Shown here: positions 10,920 to 23,154 of the stretch, one piece after another
Layout: the number at the start of each line of letters is the position of its first letter
Numbering within the stretch: position 1 is the first letter of the stretch
Source of the DNA: Podospora pseudocomata
Taxonomy: Eukaryota > Ascomycota > Sordariomycetes > Sordariales > Podosporaceae
Length of the DNA stretch: 64,000 nt
Reading direction: 5' to 3'
Assembly: GCF_035222375.1 (NCBI RefSeq)
Contig: NW_026946366.1
Span: 434,001 to 498,000 of the forward strand
Translations under genes and position numbers: made by a program
The notes under the pieces: generated by a model
Told to the model about the DNA's origin: nothing
Seen by the model: only the letters and a program-made list of their open reading frames with translations
The model's database searches: none

Positions 10920-11960
10920 ATGCGCCACCTCCCCTACCTCTCCTACTACCTCTACCCCATCCTCGCAGGCCTCATCTGGCTAGCCACCCTCCTCGCCCTC
11001 CTCATCCACTGGCTCGTCCCCCCCGTCTCCCGAGCGCACTACCCCTCCATGGCAGCCTCCCAACAAATAGCCTACATCTCCGACGTCGGCGCCTCAACAC
11101 TAAAGCCCCTCTTCATCACCGGCTGCGTCCTCACCACTGTTTTCCTCGACATCTCCTTCGCGGCAGATTACTACCTCCGCCACAAAGGCCGGTTGGTCCC
11201 CAACCAAACCCGGACGGAGACAGTCCTCGCCTTTCTCACCATCGGGTTCGCAATCATTGGAACTGTCGGGTTGATTTTGCTCTCGGTGTTCGACACGGCG
11301 AGGTACCCGAAGCTGCACAATATTTTTTTGCTGCTGTTTATTGGGGGGTATGTGCTGTCGGCGATTTTTATTTGTTGGGAGTATCAACGGTTAGGTCAAC
11401 GTACGCCCCCCTCCTCCCCTTTCTTTGCCCCTTCCTTTCCCCCCACTTTCAGGTTACTGACCTTGTGTGATGTGATAGACTATAAACACCACCACCAACT
11501 CTCCACATCCTTCTGGATCAAACTAACATTTGTCATTCTGGAAATCTTGCTAGCGATCGCTTTTGTGTCATGCACATTCACCCAGCACTACAACGCTGGC
11601 GCGGTGTTGGAGTGGGTTATTGCTTTTATCTTTTCGGCGTACGTGTTTAGCTTTGTGGTTGATCTCTGGCCTGCGATCAAGACGCAGCCAAACTTGAATT
11701 TGCACAACCCAAGAGAAAAAGGGATGGGTTTTGAGGGGAATGGGGGGCAGGTAGTGAATGGGAATGGGTATGGGAATGGGACGGGGGACATGAGGTATGT
11801 CGGGGCGAGCGAGATGGAGGAGGGCGGGGGGGAGAGTAGCGGGAGTCATTTGCCCATTCAGGGGTATGGGAATGCAGTGGGCGGTGGGCCGGTGATGGGG
11901 TTGACGGATCACAGTAGCAGGCCGGTGACGAGGGAGAGGGGGTTGGCCGGTAACTTCTAA
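10920..11960 (+). CDS. Sfk1/DRAM/Frag1-family six-TM membrane protein
   Basis: Integral membrane protein of the Frag1/DRAM/Sfk1 family. Yeast Sfk1 acts at the plasma membrane with the PI4-kinase Stt4 and affects phospholipid asymmetry; animal DRAM/TMEM150 proteins are relatives. Exons 10920-11400 and 11479-11960 join to 320 residues. About six hydrophobic helices are visible near residues 10-33, 62-83, 101-122, 132-152, 172-195 and 205-225, followed by a cytosolic Gly/Asn-rich tail of about 95 residues. The intron (78 nt; GTACGC donor, CTGAC branch, ATAG acceptor) is divisible by three and lacks a stop, so a retained form would carry 26 extra residues between TM4 and TM5. Start ATG context is CAAAATGCG. 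Composition switches sharply from C-rich to G-rich near 11260. Function within the family is inferred. Confidence 0.82.
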   Translation: MRHLPYLSYYLYPILAGLIWLATLLALLIHWLVPPVSRAHYPSMAASQQIAYISDVGASTLKPLFITGCVLTTVFLDISFAADYYLRHKGRLVPNQTRTETVLAFLTIGFAIIGTVGLILLSVFDTARYPKLHNIFLLLFIGGYVLSAIFICWEYQRLGQRTPPSSPFFAPSFPPTFRLLTLCDVIDYKHHHQLSTSFWIKLTFVILEILLAIAFVSCTFTQHYNAGAVLEWVIAFIFSAYVFSFVVDLWPAIKTQPNLNLHNPREKGMGFEGNGGQVVNGNGYGNGTGDMRYVGASEMEEGGGESSGSHLPIQGYGNAVGGGPVMGLTDHSSRPVTRERGLAGNF

Positions 11961-12259
11961 TTTTCTGGGTTTTAGCTATGCTTGGAAGGGAGTTTTAGTT
12001 GGGGTTCTCTGGTCTGGTCTGTTTTGGGAGAAGAGCGGGGGCTGGATATGGTAGATGTAGATACGATTCTGGTTTTTTGTCTGGTCGTGTCTGTCGGTAA
12101 ATTGCATAGCCAAGAGCGCTTCTTCAGAACAAACGCTTGGTGTGGCCGGAAGTTATCCCTTCGTTTTATTTTCGAAGGCTATGAACCCATATATTGCCGT
12201 GGAGAAACGTTCCTCGTACTCATCAATCATAAACATCACGCTTGTCTTTTACCGCTTAC
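11961..12259. other. Intergenic between convergent Sfk1-like and SNF2-RING genes
   Basis: Just under 300 bases, holding the 3' UTRs of both genes. No other feature is seen. Confidence 0.5.
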
Positions 12260-15200
12260 TTACGCCCTCCCCTCGCCGCTCCTAATAACCATCCTCCCCT
12301 CCGCCGCCTCGGCAGCCAAAAACCCCCTCGTCACCGGATCCTCCACCAACTGTCTATCAGTCCCCTGCTGCTGCCCCCTCTTCAAATGCCCAAACAAACA
12401 GCTCCACAAATCCTCCCCCTGCACCACCTCCCCCGCAATAACCCCGTCCCTCCCCATCAGCCTCCCCAGCTTAGCCTGCTGCATCTCCAACCTATCCGCC
12501 TCTTCCAAATCCACCACCGCCACCACTGTCCCAGCCCTCTTTCCTTTCCCTTTGCCCTTGCCATTATCATCATCCTGCTGCTGTTGTCCCCCCCCACCCC
12601 CAATATGCTCCAACCTCTTCCTCACACTCAAATCATATATCCCCTCCTCGACCGTCCCCTCCACCAGATACAACCACACCGTCGTCTCCTGCTCCTGCCC
12701 GATCCTGTCCACCCTTGCTATCGCCTGCAGTTCAAGCGCAGTGTTGAGCATTGGTTCACAGATGAAAACATGGCTTGCGTTGACTAGATTCAACCCTGAA
12801 GAGTGTGCTCGCGCGGATAATAAAAAGACTTCAACGGAAGGGTCGGATTTGAAGGAGGTGGTGCCGTTGGGTTTGTCGAAAGAGGTGTACCCTATGTGAT
12901 ACCTCTTGAAAGCAAGAGCGAGGACTTCGAGGAATTCCTTGTATTGGGAAAAGATGATTGATTTCGCTCCGGGGTCCGAACTCCGGAGCCAGAGGAGATG
13001 GCGGAGGAGGGTGTCGACTTTGGTTGTGTACGAGGGCCCGGAGGAAGGGAGGTCGATGGATTTGATTTGGGAAAGCTTTTCTGGGTTGAAGGTGCTGTAG
13101 ATTGTTGTTGTGGGTTGGGGTGGACTGGTGGGGGAGGAGGAGGATGAGGGCTGATCGTTGGGACTGGACGAAGGAGCAGGAGCTGCTGTTGTTGACTCAG
13201 GATGGAGTTTGAGTTCCTGAGGTTTGAGACTTATGTCGTGGAGGTTGTTGGAGTTGAGCTGCCTCTTGCAGACGGGGCACTTTCTGTGGGCTTTCCACCA
13301 GAGAGTTATGCATTCTTTGCAGAATTGGTGGCCGCATACCGTCAAAACTCCGATCGAGAAGGTAGACTGACAGATGATGCACGTCTTGGACTCTTCGGAG
13401 CCTGATTCGGTGTCTTTCAGGTGGATCACTACGAACAGTGTTAGCTAGATATTCGACATATTGTCATGATGAAGGGACTTACAGTATCTGTGCTTGGCTT
13501 CAGCAGCTGCAAGCTTCCCCTGCAAAGTCTGCACTTGCTTGTCCGCCGTCCGAAGCGCCGTCTGAAGAGGTCCCTCCTCTCTAGAGCCCTCATAATCACC
13601 GACCATATCGGAAACCTCTTGAAGCTGACGATAAAAGGCCAACCGAGCATTGAGCGTATCCATGCACTTTTCTGTCTCCTTCTCCATGGACGCAACAGCC
13701 TTCGCCTGGTCATTCTGGTGACTAGTTGTCGACTTGAGCAGTGCATCGGCAATCTCAAGCTCGGCAGCAGCCCTTGCACTTCCTGAAGCCGTGTCTTGTC
13801 TCAGCTTCAGAGTCAAACCTCGCAGCTCTGATACCACCCCTCTCAATGAACTGAGTGCCTGCCCCTCAACAAAAGGAGGCTTGATAGCCTGGCTCTCAGC
13901 AAGAAGCTGGAGGAGCTTTTCGGGAAAAGGTCCGTCTCCCTCAGCCGCCATCCGAGCAGCAACTTTGGTCTCATGTTCCACCAAAAAGTTCTTCTGTCCA
14001 GTTACCGCGGCTGACCGGTCAGCAAGAGCGGTGCGGAGGACTTGAAGATAGACAAGAATCTCGTCTTGGAGCTTGGTCGATTGCTCGTACTCTTCACCAG
14101 TGACCTCGTCGTTATCTTCGTCGACCAGCGGTTTGAGAAGAAGCTGAATAACGTGCTCTCGCCATTCATCTATCTGGTTTGCTTGTTCGTCCAAAGCCCC
14201 GCCGATGTCTGTCAAGGCATCGACGATTCTGCTCGTCTCGAGTCCCGATTGACTGGGAGGCTTGAATTCAGGGATCTCGGCAAAATTTTGCTCCGCAGCC
14301 CGATGAGCCAAGTGCTCCATTAGCTTGGTAGCCTTCTTGTGGCTCTGAAGGTTGTGTTAGTCAGATCCCACTTTTTCCGGAAGAAGCAGAATTGTGATGA
14401 CACACCTCTTGAAGAATCTCCTTTCTGATCTCTTTGGCGCGGTCATAGCTTTCCACCTCGAGCTTCTCCAGCTCTTTGAACTCATCCGAGTCCTTCACAG
14501 TCGACGTCTCATCTGTCTTGATCGTAAAGTATGCATTTCCACAGAAGAACACAGCAGCATGCTGTACCTCTAAAGCAGAACGCAACCTGCGTCGAGCCTC
14601 ACCGACCTGAGCAGACCAAAACTCCTCACGCTCCCCCTCATCAGTCTCTTCATCGTCATCACTCTCTGATGTCGGGTTGCGAGGCTTTCGTGCTTTTCGT
14701 GCCTCCTCCTGAGCTTGTCGAAACTGTTGATGACATTCTGCAACCCAGCCATTGGCCTTATTGAGCACCTCCTTCCACAAAGCCAACGCATCTCTCACCC
14801 GCTTCTGACATGCTAGGATTTGTCCACGTGCGAGCTGCCACTGGAGCAGGTTACGTTGGTCGGTCCTCATGGCTGCCTCACTCTGTTCCAGCATGGCTTC
14901 CAGAACCTCCATGACCGTCCGCATAGGCGCAGACTTTTGGCCCAACGCTCGACGATTCCGACTCCCCACCTCGGGATGCAAAGCTGTCTGACGAAGTCGA
15001 TCGAGAGCCACACGCATAGCACTCTGGACAGCGGGATCTTCAGGGTCCCAATCATCACTCAGCGGGTTGCCTTGCCTATCAAGACCGCAACTAGCCGTCA
15101 GTTCCTCGAAAAGACTCTGATAATGCTGTTCCTCGACAGCAGTAAAAGGCATCGTGATGACATAGCGCTTCTGAGGCGGGATCTTGATCTCGCTCTTGAC

Positions 15201-16943
15201 CATGGATTTTGTGTGGCGCATGGATAGAAGTCGAAATAGCTCTCGGAATGACTGCTTGTCTCGCCTTGAGAGAAGATTCCATACCTTGCCAGGGACTGCA
15301 AAGAGGTCGTAACGGAGGAACAGAAGAAGACCACGGAGATCCTTCTGGATATCGTCCTTCACTGGCGTACCAGTTACCCCCCAAGCATTAATCCTTGGAA
15401 TTCGACGAGCCAGTTGCGCTGCGTTGGTACTCCAGTTTTCCACCATCTGGGCCTCGTCGATGCACACTCGCCACCAAGAGACCTGTACAAGAGGGGACTT
15501 GACCGATTCATATTGTTTCGCGTTCCGCATCGATCGCACAGGCTCGTCAGAAGCTGCCCATATTTCAGTCCTTAGCACCTCGTACGTTGTGACTACAACA
15601 TCCTGCTGAGCAAGGTACTCTGCTGAGAGTTCTTGGCCTTCTTTGGATGCTTTTCTGATTCCAGGATAGAACAGTACGTTGAGAGATGGTGCGTGACGTT
15701 GAATCTCCGAAAGCCACTGATCAAGCAGCGTAGTAGGCGTGACGATCAGTGTTGCCGATGATGCAAGTAGCTCCCTTCCTAGAAAGTGGTCGTAGACCAT
15801 GACATTGGTTTCCGGGCGAGGATGCAAAAGCATCAGGCTGATGACTTCCAGCGTCTTCCCGAGACCCATTTCTTCAGCGAGAATCCCGCCCGGGGGGCCC
15901 TCCAGAGCCTCAAATAAACCGGTATCTGTTGTGACCGCACCGATCAGCGGGCTCAAATAGATCGTGTTGCCATCAACATCATGAGCCTTCGACCAAGAAA
16001 TTGGTAACTCGGTCGAATCTGACGGCGGATTTGGCACGACACCGCCCACGCCGTTGTGTGCATCTTGAGACCACCGTACACCCTCCCGCTTTAGCAACCA
16101 CTGGACGGCTCTCTGCTGGAATGGGTACAGTTTTGCCTCTAACCGTGGGACCTCCATTTTTGAGACCTCTGCATCGAAGCTTTGCTTGTCTGGGACACAT
16201 GCAGCCTCGTAAAAGTCTTGAGGCGACCATGAGAGCGAGGATAATTTATCCTTGGGCAGGGCCAGCTCCGGGTACCATGTCGAAAACACGATATTTCGAA
16301 GCGTCTCCTGTGGCGATGTGGCAGCCCTTTTGCTGCTCCAAACTGTAACTTGTTCATTCCATCTGACCTCAATTGAGACCTCAAGACGGAGGGCTGGACC
16401 GCTCTGCTGGATGGACATGGCCACAGCGGTCCACAGACATCCTTCATCGCCGGGATCGACACCTTGAGTATGAGCCACCTCCAACGCTGCTCTCAAGGTT
16501 GGGGATATTTCATCGCCTTGTAGCCGGAACGAGAGATGAAAGTTTGAGTTTCGGGATTTTGTCCGAGGTCCAATTATCAGTTGAAAATCGGACGAAGGGA
16601 CGAATATCTGAGCCGATTGGGCAGTGAAGACCTGCAAGGCGATGATATTGCTGACATCTCGGGATGTGCTCAGTCCATTGTAGTCGAAATCTGGTGCGTC
16701 GGTAATGAGAAGCGACAGAGATTCCCGTGCTACTGTTATCACACCATGGCGTGATGTCTTGGCCCGTTTTGCAGGATGTTCTGAGCCCTGCTGATCCTTG
16801 GGGACCGACATAGGGGCGGACCGAAGCTGCGTCAGAAACGCTGTAACATTTTCGCCTTCGTTGGCAGCATCTTCCGCGGGGGATGATTTCCTTGACCTTC
16901 TCGCAGCCAAGCTTTGCGCCCTTCGGCTGGCCTTGGGGGGCAT
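12260..16943 (-). CDS. SNF2-family helicase with RING finger (Irc20/SHPRH type)
   Basis: Likely nuclear DNA-dependent ATPase and ubiquitin E3 ligase of the yeast Irc20 / human SHPRH group. Exons 16943-14406, 14344-13483 and 13428-12260 (read leftwards) join to 1522 residues. SNF2 motif I is EEMGLGKT with Lys at 363, motif II is DEAQ at 496-499, and motif III has VTGTPV. Exon 2 encodes a long, mostly helical spacer. A C3HC4 RING (CIIC...CGHQFC...CPVC) lies at about 1150-1187, and the C-terminal helicase lobe (SIIFSQYKEF, then ARVDRIGQEQ) at about 1265-1390 contains motifs V and VI. The RING sits between the two ATPase lobes, as in the family. The C-terminus carries a Gly/Gln/Asp/Lys low-complexity insert. 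The ATG at MPPKAS was chosen because the codons further upstream in frame lack an ATG with better context. Introns of 61 and 54 nt have canonical ends. Confidence 0.9.
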
Positions 16944-17797
16944 TCTTCCAAGATGAGTGACGAGAGATAAGTTACTGCCCACCCCTACATAAGGAGGGGG
17001 CAGCTTTCAATGAAAAGGTTGCTGCCACCTGGTAAATTTCCATGGAATATCAGATCTACGGCAGGTTAGTAACATGAGGAGTATAAAACGGTGTATTGTC
17101 AAGCTCACGTGTAGACAACTGTTTGTGGCCGACTGGGTAGTCTCGAGAATATGTCCAGGTATGTGAGCGACGTTGGTTGCCTATGCGAGAGCAAAAGGTC
17201 AAGGGTGATATAAAACCGATTACCAAGCTGATGTCGCCTTCTAGCTGGGATGGACATATAGCTGGCTGGAGCAGCTTTCACGATGTGATGGCTGAAAGGA
17301 TCGAATCGTGGACTGGCCAGGTCGCTGGGATGAAAGGTTCATGCAGGATCTGGAGGAGTGTTGGGTCAAACGAGGAGAGCCAGGCAGGTCGAGGGGGGGC
17401 GGTAGCTTATAAGTGCCATATCAGTCCCAGTGGTTGAATTGCAGCCTTGCAAGTGGAAGACCCCACCATAAGTTGAGATTGGAGCTCGGTGATTGGCTCA
17501 TGCTTTGACCCCTCCAGCCAGTGCCGCCTGCCAAGATCAGACTGTGGTCTGTGCGCTGGGACCTTGCATGGCAGTTGAACGGAAAAACTTTCGACTCCAT
17601 GGAGCGCATTCGACCGACGAGAGGAAGCGATTGACTGCCGCCAAAGGACCCTTGAGGCTATCTCGACCGGGCGAGACCACCTACTAGAACCGAATGTCAG
17701 GAGGAGTTGTTCCATAGGTTAGTTCCCCCGCCGCCACAGCACCTCCCTGGTACTATGAACCAACCAGTCCGGCCTCCTAATTCTCTCAACAGCGCAC
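16944..17797. other. Divergent promoter region, SNF2-RING (-) / mS41 (+)
   Basis: 850 bases with only short, featureless open frames. It should include both promoters and leaders. CTCTCAACAG just before the mS41 ATG could be a leader-intron acceptor, but no convincing donor is chosen. Confidence 0.45.
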
Positions 17798-18544
17798 ATG
17801 AATTCGCTACGACTCCATTCTGCCTTCGGGCTCCTGCTCCGACCTGCCGCCGCTGCCCCGGTTGGTGTTTCGACCGCTGTCCACGGACTTAGAGCCTTCT
17901 CTGCGACGACATCCTCACAATCCGCCGAAGCCGCCCCATCACCTGTCCCAAAACCCAAGACATGGATCCCGAATCCTACACCATTCGTCCCCAATGTCCA
18001 GACCTTCCTCACCCTAATCGGCCGCGATCTTAAATCACACGCCTCCAAATTTCCCTCATGGGATTCACTTTTCAGCTTAAGTTCTGAACAACTGAGGGAG
18101 CTCGGTGTGGAACCACCACGCTCACGGCGGTATCTGCTAAGGTGGCGGGACAAGTTTGCGAGGGGAGAGTACGGCATTGGTGGTGACTTGAAGTATGTCA
18201 AGGGCGGCAAAGCTATTTTGAAGCTGGTGGAGAAGGTCAAGAGCCCAGAGTTGAGGTTACGATATGTGGTCAACGTGCCTGAAGGCAAGGAGGTGGAAGA
18301 TCTCCCGCTCAGCCAACAGGTCAGGGCGAAGGGTTTCAAAGTCAGGGGTGTCGACAAGATCACAGGTCCATATGTTCTACCACTGAAGGGCGGTAGGGCA
18401 GCTGTGCTCAAGGTGACGGAGGGCATGTGGGAAGACAAGAGAGGACACAAGGTGGATGGCGGTGAGAGAAGACGGGCCGAGGTCCGCTTCAAGCGGGGTG
18501 TTGCCGAGCGGAAGGCCCGGAGAGAGGCTCAGGGTCTCTATTAA
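17798..18544 (+). CDS. fyv4: Small ribosomal subunit protein mS41, mitochondrial (Fyv4-like, IGR motif)
   Basis: Component of the mitochondrial small ribosomal subunit in fungi (yeast Fyv4/mS41). Single exon, 248 residues. The N-terminal 35-45 residues are Arg/Ser/Ala-rich without acidic residues (MNSLRLHSAFGLLLRP, then LRAFSATTS), a typical mitochondrial presequence. The IGR motif (FLTLIGRDL) is at about residues 70-78 within a SAM-like helical domain ending near 130, with conserved ELGVEPPRSRRYLLRWRDKF. The remainder is a basic extension ending REAQGLY. The family is defined by the IGR motif, so the domain assignment is firm; mitoribosomal location follows from the yeast orthologue and the presequence. 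Codon composition changes from C-rich to G-rich after the first 100 codons. Confidence 0.88.
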   Translation: MNSLRLHSAFGLLLRPAAAAPVGVSTAVHGLRAFSATTSSQSAEAAPSPVPKPKTWIPNPTPFVPNVQTFLTLIGRDLKSHASKFPSWDSLFSLSSEQLRELGVEPPRSRRYLLRWRDKFARGEYGIGGDLKYVKGGKAILKLVEKVKSPELRLRYVVNVPEGKEVEDLPLSQQVRAKGFKVRGVDKITGPYVLPLKGGRAAVLKVTEGMWEDKRGHKVDGGERRRAEVRFKRGVAERKARREAQGLY

Positions 18545-21500
18545 GAGTATCGCTCTCTTGATGGCGCATCTGGACGGGTAGCCTGAGAGATGATCTCGTC
18601 ACAATTGTAAAACTTGTACATTAATAGAATTGGACATTCTATACCCAACCGCCAGCGGCCTGTCTCTGTAGGATATCTCCACCGTCAACTCGGATCCTGA
18701 CGGAGCTTGATATATTGGTCTAGCAGCTGGTGACTGATGATGGGAACGAGTACGAGTATCGCAATCTGGGTAAGGGTTGTGAATGCAACAGGATATGGGA
18801 ACAGGAGTGCGATCTTCCATTCCAGCATTTTGGCAAAAGAGCTTTCGACAGCACCTTCCGCATTCGAACCACGGGGGACGCGAATGCTTGGTGGTCGGTG
18901 TCCGACTTTCCACTGCATTGTCAGCCTTTACTAATGGGTCATGGAGGGGCCTTGGGACCCCAATTAACTCAAACAGGAACCACACTGCAACCTTAGGTCC
19001 AAAAACACGCCCAATTCACCAGTCTTCCAGGCTTCAGAATCAAAAAAAGACGCCGTGATGAGGCCGAACACGAAATGACTGGTAGAACATCCATGAGGGG
19101 GATGAGAACACTTAAATCCTAGCGGCCGCACCAGCAGGGCTGAGCAGAGCTTTTGCGACCTGCGACTTACGCCAACACCAGGCAACGAGAAAATGCACCT
19201 TACATAAGAGAAGGGCTCGACCCGACCCCAACGGCAAGCACACTTACGCGGCCAGTCTTCGCTTTCCGACCTTGCTTCGTCGTCCACCATCGTCACCGTC
19301 GCTACCTTCTTTTGCTCGCCATGGCAGTCATTTACACTGACGTAACTTGTTGAGTCGTGGGGGGAAGGATGAACCCCGAGGGTTGCCAGCAGCAGACAGG
19401 CAGCAGCAGCAGCACCCAGTCCCTCGACCGATCTCACAACCGCTCGCGCTCACTCTGGATCAGCAAAGCAAATGAATGAACCATCAATTGGGTTCCTCTT
19501 ACGAGAGGGGGGGTATAGAAGAGAGTTTGGTCGGCCAGAAGGAACTTTGACCAACTGGGTTGGAAATCTGGTTGCCATCATTTCGAACGCCGCGGGCTAA
19601 ACCTCTTCCGGATACATCTGCACGCCTTCTCGTCACTGCAACACAAAGTGGTATCGAGCTTCAGAACGGGCCAGGAGAAAGAGAGCAAGATGGACTGAGG
19701 TTTTTGGCGAGGTCATAGTCGGATCATGGAAAGTGCCACACACGGCAACGAGGCAACGATTTGCCCCTACGATACGACCAGACATGCCAATACATCGACA
19801 CGCACCGATCAGGAAGGACGGAATAACCGGTCGAGGAGATTGCATTGTTTCCTCTGGGCTTCGAGAGGAGGACCAAACGGAGACCTTGAATCTGTTCGAA
19901 CCGGCCTTGGGGCGAACGCCAACACCACCTGTTCTGGCCATGGACTTTCTTTCCCCCGTATACCTGCATATGGAGGTGTTAGGTCTATCCACGGAACCTC
20001 GGTCATCGCCAATTCTTTCGCCGCAGGATGCCCACTTTCAAGACACCTATGAGATCAGAGCTTTTCGGTGACCAGAAAGGTATGGTATATCACTCTTGAG
20101 GGTGTCTACTAAGCTACCCAGACCATGCGGAAGAAACTTGCTTCGGGGTACAATCCATCCGAGTGAGCTATTATTCATCTCGAGTTGATGAAGTGGTTAC
20201 ATCACAGCGAATACTACAGAGACGGCGAGTTTGGTGCTATCGCTCGAGGCTTGGGCCAGGACCATGCCTGTTGAGGCTGTGGATGCACCGGTACCTGATC
20301 TGAAAACAGGCGTTGTTGTTCTCGGAGGGTGTGGGCAAGCCTGCGAAGAAGCGGGATCGTGATTCGAACGGATCAACACACCCCTAAAGGCTACTCAACG
20401 GTGGACCATCATTTGTCCAGCACATCACCATCCGGGCCGTCGACTAGCAGGTTGTACGCAAAGCACAGCCCAGGCTCGACTTTGACGCGGGGACACGGCG
20501 GGGATTTTCTTCTTTCGGAGAAAGTTGACTCTTTTGCTGCTAAACTTGTATGTGCGGCTGAAAATCGAGCATCGTCAAAAGTCTCGGGGTTGAGAAGTCT
20601 AAGCCCCAAAGAGCAGAAACTCCACGCGGGGAGCAAGAGAGCGGGTGAATCGGGGAACGGACGGCCTTGGTTCGGGTGGCTTGTTGGGCATCTGCGGAAA
20701 ACTGCCGCCGCAACCGTTGAAAGTTGCATTCACCCTCCTGCGCCGCCCCAGGTCTTGGCACTTATCGGCTGTCGCTACGCCGCTTCGGCTGCCCGTTCTC
20801 CTCGGACGGGAGACGGGAAGTTTGAAGAAGACCAAGACACGGAGCAATGGTTCAGCTGTTCTGGTCTCTTCAGTCTTGGTGTGCTTGGAAGGTAGGCGGG
20901 CATATTCAAGATCGGTATTGACGGTATACAGCATGTAAGTGCTGGTAGCAAGCAACTTCTCATGGCACGTTACGTCGAGCATCCGGCCTGCTATCAATAT
21001 CATTATCTCCAATATAGCATCCAATCAGATCCTCTTCACAACGCCGCCATTCTCATCATCTTGCTTGCTTGTGAACATGGTGTAAGTGCGGGGTGTCGTG
21101 CACAAGACAAGGGAGCCCTTGGCGCGTAGATAAATTTAGATAAGTTCCAGCTGAATCGGTTTAGTGTTGCTCCGTTTCACCTTTTTTATTTCTTTCCCCG
21201 ACCGAACATGTCTGTTGAGACAGAAATCCCGTGCCTCTGACAGATCACGGGTAAAGCGTTATTCGCTTCTGAATCATTTCCATGCGTGGTGATTGAGGAG
21301 CGGTCAAAAAACATGCCTCCACGTGAGCCCAAGCGAAGAAGAGAAGTCATTCACACGAGACCAGCGGGCCAATGGCGTGTCAAGGAGGTAGGTTGCTACC
21401 AATTGAAAACGCACCAATTCTCGTATCACCTGGGGGAGTGGCAGGGTAGCGCCTGCTGGGAGGGATGGCATTGTGTCAACCCCCCGTGCAGATACTGTAT

Positions 21501-22013
21501 TGATATTGGATGGAACTGGTACCTACCTGGGAGTCAATCATTGGGATGAGTGGGATCGAAGACTGCCGCGACATAGTATTAGCTTCAAGAAGAGACCAAA
21601 AATCGCATCCAAATTGAACACTGCTTGACTAAAAAAACCGTAGAAACCCTCTCCAAGTGGCCACTGTAACGCAAAAACAAAAAAAACAAAAAGATCTAAT
21701 TCAGGAAACATCACAACGTCGGCGGCGTCTCGGCCACACTGTCACCAGTTGTTTGCCAAGTTCGATTGGACGGGAAAGACTTCCAGCTGAAAGATACAAC
21801 CTGAGCGGTCCGCTTCCCGAAAGTCAAACATTGTTTCTACATGGTCGCGGCAATGGGTCTCTTGTGTGTCTCGCGGGAGGGACGGTGGCTCATTTTTATT
21901 TTCTTTCTCGGGCCCATTCAACCGGCCTCGGATGTATCTAGCATGAATTTATTCTGGATTTAGAAACCATCTGTCGATGATTCCATCTCTCTCAATAAAA
22001 CAGATTGGTCTTC

Positions 22014-22030
22014 TTTTTTTTTTTTTTTTT
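22014..22030. repeat. T17 homopolymer
   Basis: An uninterrupted T run inside the gene-poor region. Confidence 0.9.
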
Positions 22031-23134
22031 GCGAGACCCGAGCTATCCTATCCTATGCTACCCACCCACCAACTGCTTGGCCACGATGGCGATCATTTGG
22101 ATGTCACGGCGGGGTTTCTCCGGCAATCCGTAGATAGATACGCTGTCAATGATTGACCATTGTCCCCTTGAAAGTTCGCTTGTTCGTGGCAGTGCTGTTC
22201 TTGACTGTTTAAGCTTATATTTCTCCCGGAGTAACTTGTACACACCGAACGACGCAATAGGGTTGCAAGGGAACAACAAGACAGAAGAAGAGGCTCTATG
22301 ATCATGGTGACAAACTGCCAAGTTGCCGAAACTGAAGCGAAGCTAAGCACCACGACGGTATATGTTGATCCACGTATAGGGTTGGAAGTTGACTGGATGC
22401 TCCGTATTCCCGCCCGCAAAAAGATTTACACATAGTTTACTGCCAAGATATATCTCTTAACAGAGAGATCTGTCTGCCTGCTGCACAGTGCTTTTGGTTC
22501 AACGGTGTCATGGTTCATCGTTGGTAAAAAAGAGCCCCCAACCACCCGCAGACAGGAGATTCCTCATGAACCCCATCGGTATGGTATCGCATCTATGCAT
22601 CTTCTGTGGCACAAAAGCAAGCGGTGGTGGGGGGAAGGGGCAACGGTTCACCCACGATCAGATGGAAAATATATGAGCCGCGAGGGGTTGGCAGACCTGG
22701 GATGGTTCATTCTTTGTGATACCACCACGCCTTGCGCCCAGGTAATCCCACAGCCTGGTTGCTTCAATTGCGTTAATAATTTCGACGTCGTACTCGACGG
22801 CACAGGCATATCTTGTTCCCCCAGCAGAAACTCAGCTGCCGAAACAGTCAGAGTCGCAGTCGAAGAATGGTTGATGAGTGAGAGACCCCACAGTTTATTG
22901 AATCCTTCCTAGACGAGGCTGTGGAAAGAACACCTCACCAGATGTATTGTAGAATGCATCATCTTGGGTCACCGAATCGATCGGTCGGAAGGTTGGCCCG
23001 AGATGCGATGGGGCTTCTTCCGCAAGATGCCGTGCCGTTTTGGAAGAATGCCCATCCTCTAGGAGGGGAAAAATGTCTCTGGGCAAAGAGCAAGACATGT
23101 AGTTGATGCTTAATGCGGTTAATCCTCGCGAACC

Positions 23135-23154
23135 AGAGAGAGAGCGAGAGAGAG
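23135..23154. repeat. (AG)n tract with one interruption
   Basis: Two AG runs separated by a single CG step; intergenic. Confidence 0.8.

Noticed and set aside
20340-20430. tRNA-like B-box (GTTCGAATC on the minus strand)
   Set aside because: The flanking bases do not form a T-stem and no matching acceptor stem or A-box is found upstream.
20329-20895. 188-codon open frame in the gene-poor region
   Set aside because: No domain, no homology recognised, no supporting splice or codon pattern; expected by chance in GC-rich DNA.
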